Source: CAYSHJ01 sp964589725 (GTDB lineage: Bacteria > Planctomycetota > Planctomycetia > Planctomycetales > Planctomycetaceae). Taken from it: a DNA stretch of 6,083 nt. The position numbers were made by a program, and so were the translations under genes. Below the pieces are notes generated by a model. That model was not told where the DNA came from, did no database searches, and worked only from the letters and a program-made list of their open reading frames with translations. Each line of letters starts with the position of its first letter. Within the stretch, counting starts at the first letter, position 1. Below, one piece after another: positions 5,781-6,083 of the stretch. The stretch is from positions 1 through 6,083 of the forward strand of contig CAZPUJ010000727.1 of assembly GCA_964589725.1 (NCBI GenBank), read 5' to 3'.

Positions 5781-6083
5781 ATGGTTTCCAGCAGTTCGCC
5801 TCCAGAGACGCTTGCCGAGATGTGGGAGCGTCTGGGCAATGTCCCACTCAGCCGCATCCGCATGTTTCCGCCGCCCGGCACCGCAACCGTTGACGATGTC
5901 GAACGCCTGTGCAATCGCGAGCCGAAGTGCCTGTGCGAACTGATCGATGGCGTGCTCGTGGAGAAAACGATGGGACACGTTGAATCTCGATTGGCCGTCA
6001 GACTGAGTTACCATCTGCAGGCGTTCTTAGAAGATCAAGACCTCGGAATCGTCGCGGGAGCCGATGGACCGCATCGAATCCAT
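5781..6083 (+). CDS. Uma2 (DUF820) family protein, N-terminal 101 residues, cut by the right window edge
   Basis: The visible part begins MVSSSSPPETLAEMWERLGN and contains the family signature CELIDGVLVEKTMG (52-65), followed by ESRLAVRLSYHLQAFLEDQDLGIVAGADGP (68-97). This matches the first half of Uma2/DUF820 proteins, which have a PD-(D/E)XK nuclease-like fold and occur in many copies in planctomycetes and cyanobacteria. Their biological role is not established. The acidic and Lys residues of the nuclease core would lie beyond the window, so activity cannot be judged. The roughly 50 residues before the signature (RIRMFPPPGTATVDDVERL) are common in planctomycete members. The gene is co-directional with the amidohydrolase but has no evident functional link. 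The family call is firm. Confidence 0.85.
   Translation, partial: MVSSSSPPETLAEMWERLGNVPLSRIRMFPPPGTATVDDVERLCNREPKCLCELIDGVLVEKTMGHVESRLAVRLSYHLQAFLEDQDLGIVAGADGPHRIH

Overview
The window looks like chromosomal DNA from a GC-rich planctomycete, most likely of the Pirellulales/Gemmatales kind. This is inferred from gene content and style: a secreted SH3b protein with a proline-rich linker and a lineage-type C-terminal tail, a DUF374 acyltransferase, an exported N-acyl-D-amino-acid deacylase-like amidohydrolase, a Uma2 (DUF820) protein, and two repeat types. No rRNA, tRNA or marker gene is present to fix the taxonomy.

Layout. Bases 1-1167 (minus strand) hold the first 389 codons of a GlgX/isoamylase-type glycogen debranching enzyme, whose C-terminus lies off the left edge. 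Bases 1168-1834 are a divergent gap. It contains a frameshifted remnant of a glyoxalase/VOC gene (about 1409-1583) and, at the broken end of that remnant, a REPIN/BIME-like element (1575-1674) made of two inverted GTAG-headed palindromes. From 1835 rightward everything is on the plus strand: a secreted SH3b protein (1835-3337), a DUF374 lysophospholipid-acyltransferase-like protein (GTG start at 3366, to 4076), an amidohydrolase of the D-aminoacylase group (4089-5714), and after a 66-base gap the first 101 codons of a Uma2-family protein running off the right edge.

How the genes relate. The SH3b, acyltransferase and amidohydrolase genes are 28 and 12 bases apart, each with its own Shine-Dalgarno-like site, so they are probably one transcript. 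All three can be linked to the cell envelope (exported SH3b protein, lipid acylation, probable exported D-amino-acid or peptide metabolism), but a shared pathway is only inference. The glgX gene is divergent and unrelated in function.

Most notable point. A 7-bp-period inverted repeat (4083-4186, GCAAAAT-type heptads) sits exactly between the acyltransferase stop and the conserved part of the amidohydrolase. It supplies the only usable ATG and encodes a stretch that reads as a signal peptide: basic residues, a hydrophobic core, then an Ala-Ala-Ala cleavage motif. This looks like a dispersed repeat co-opted as an export signal, and its hairpin could also affect initiation. Apart from this, the REPIN and the VOC remnant, the window is ordinary. 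I do not see a defence, mobile or biosynthetic system.
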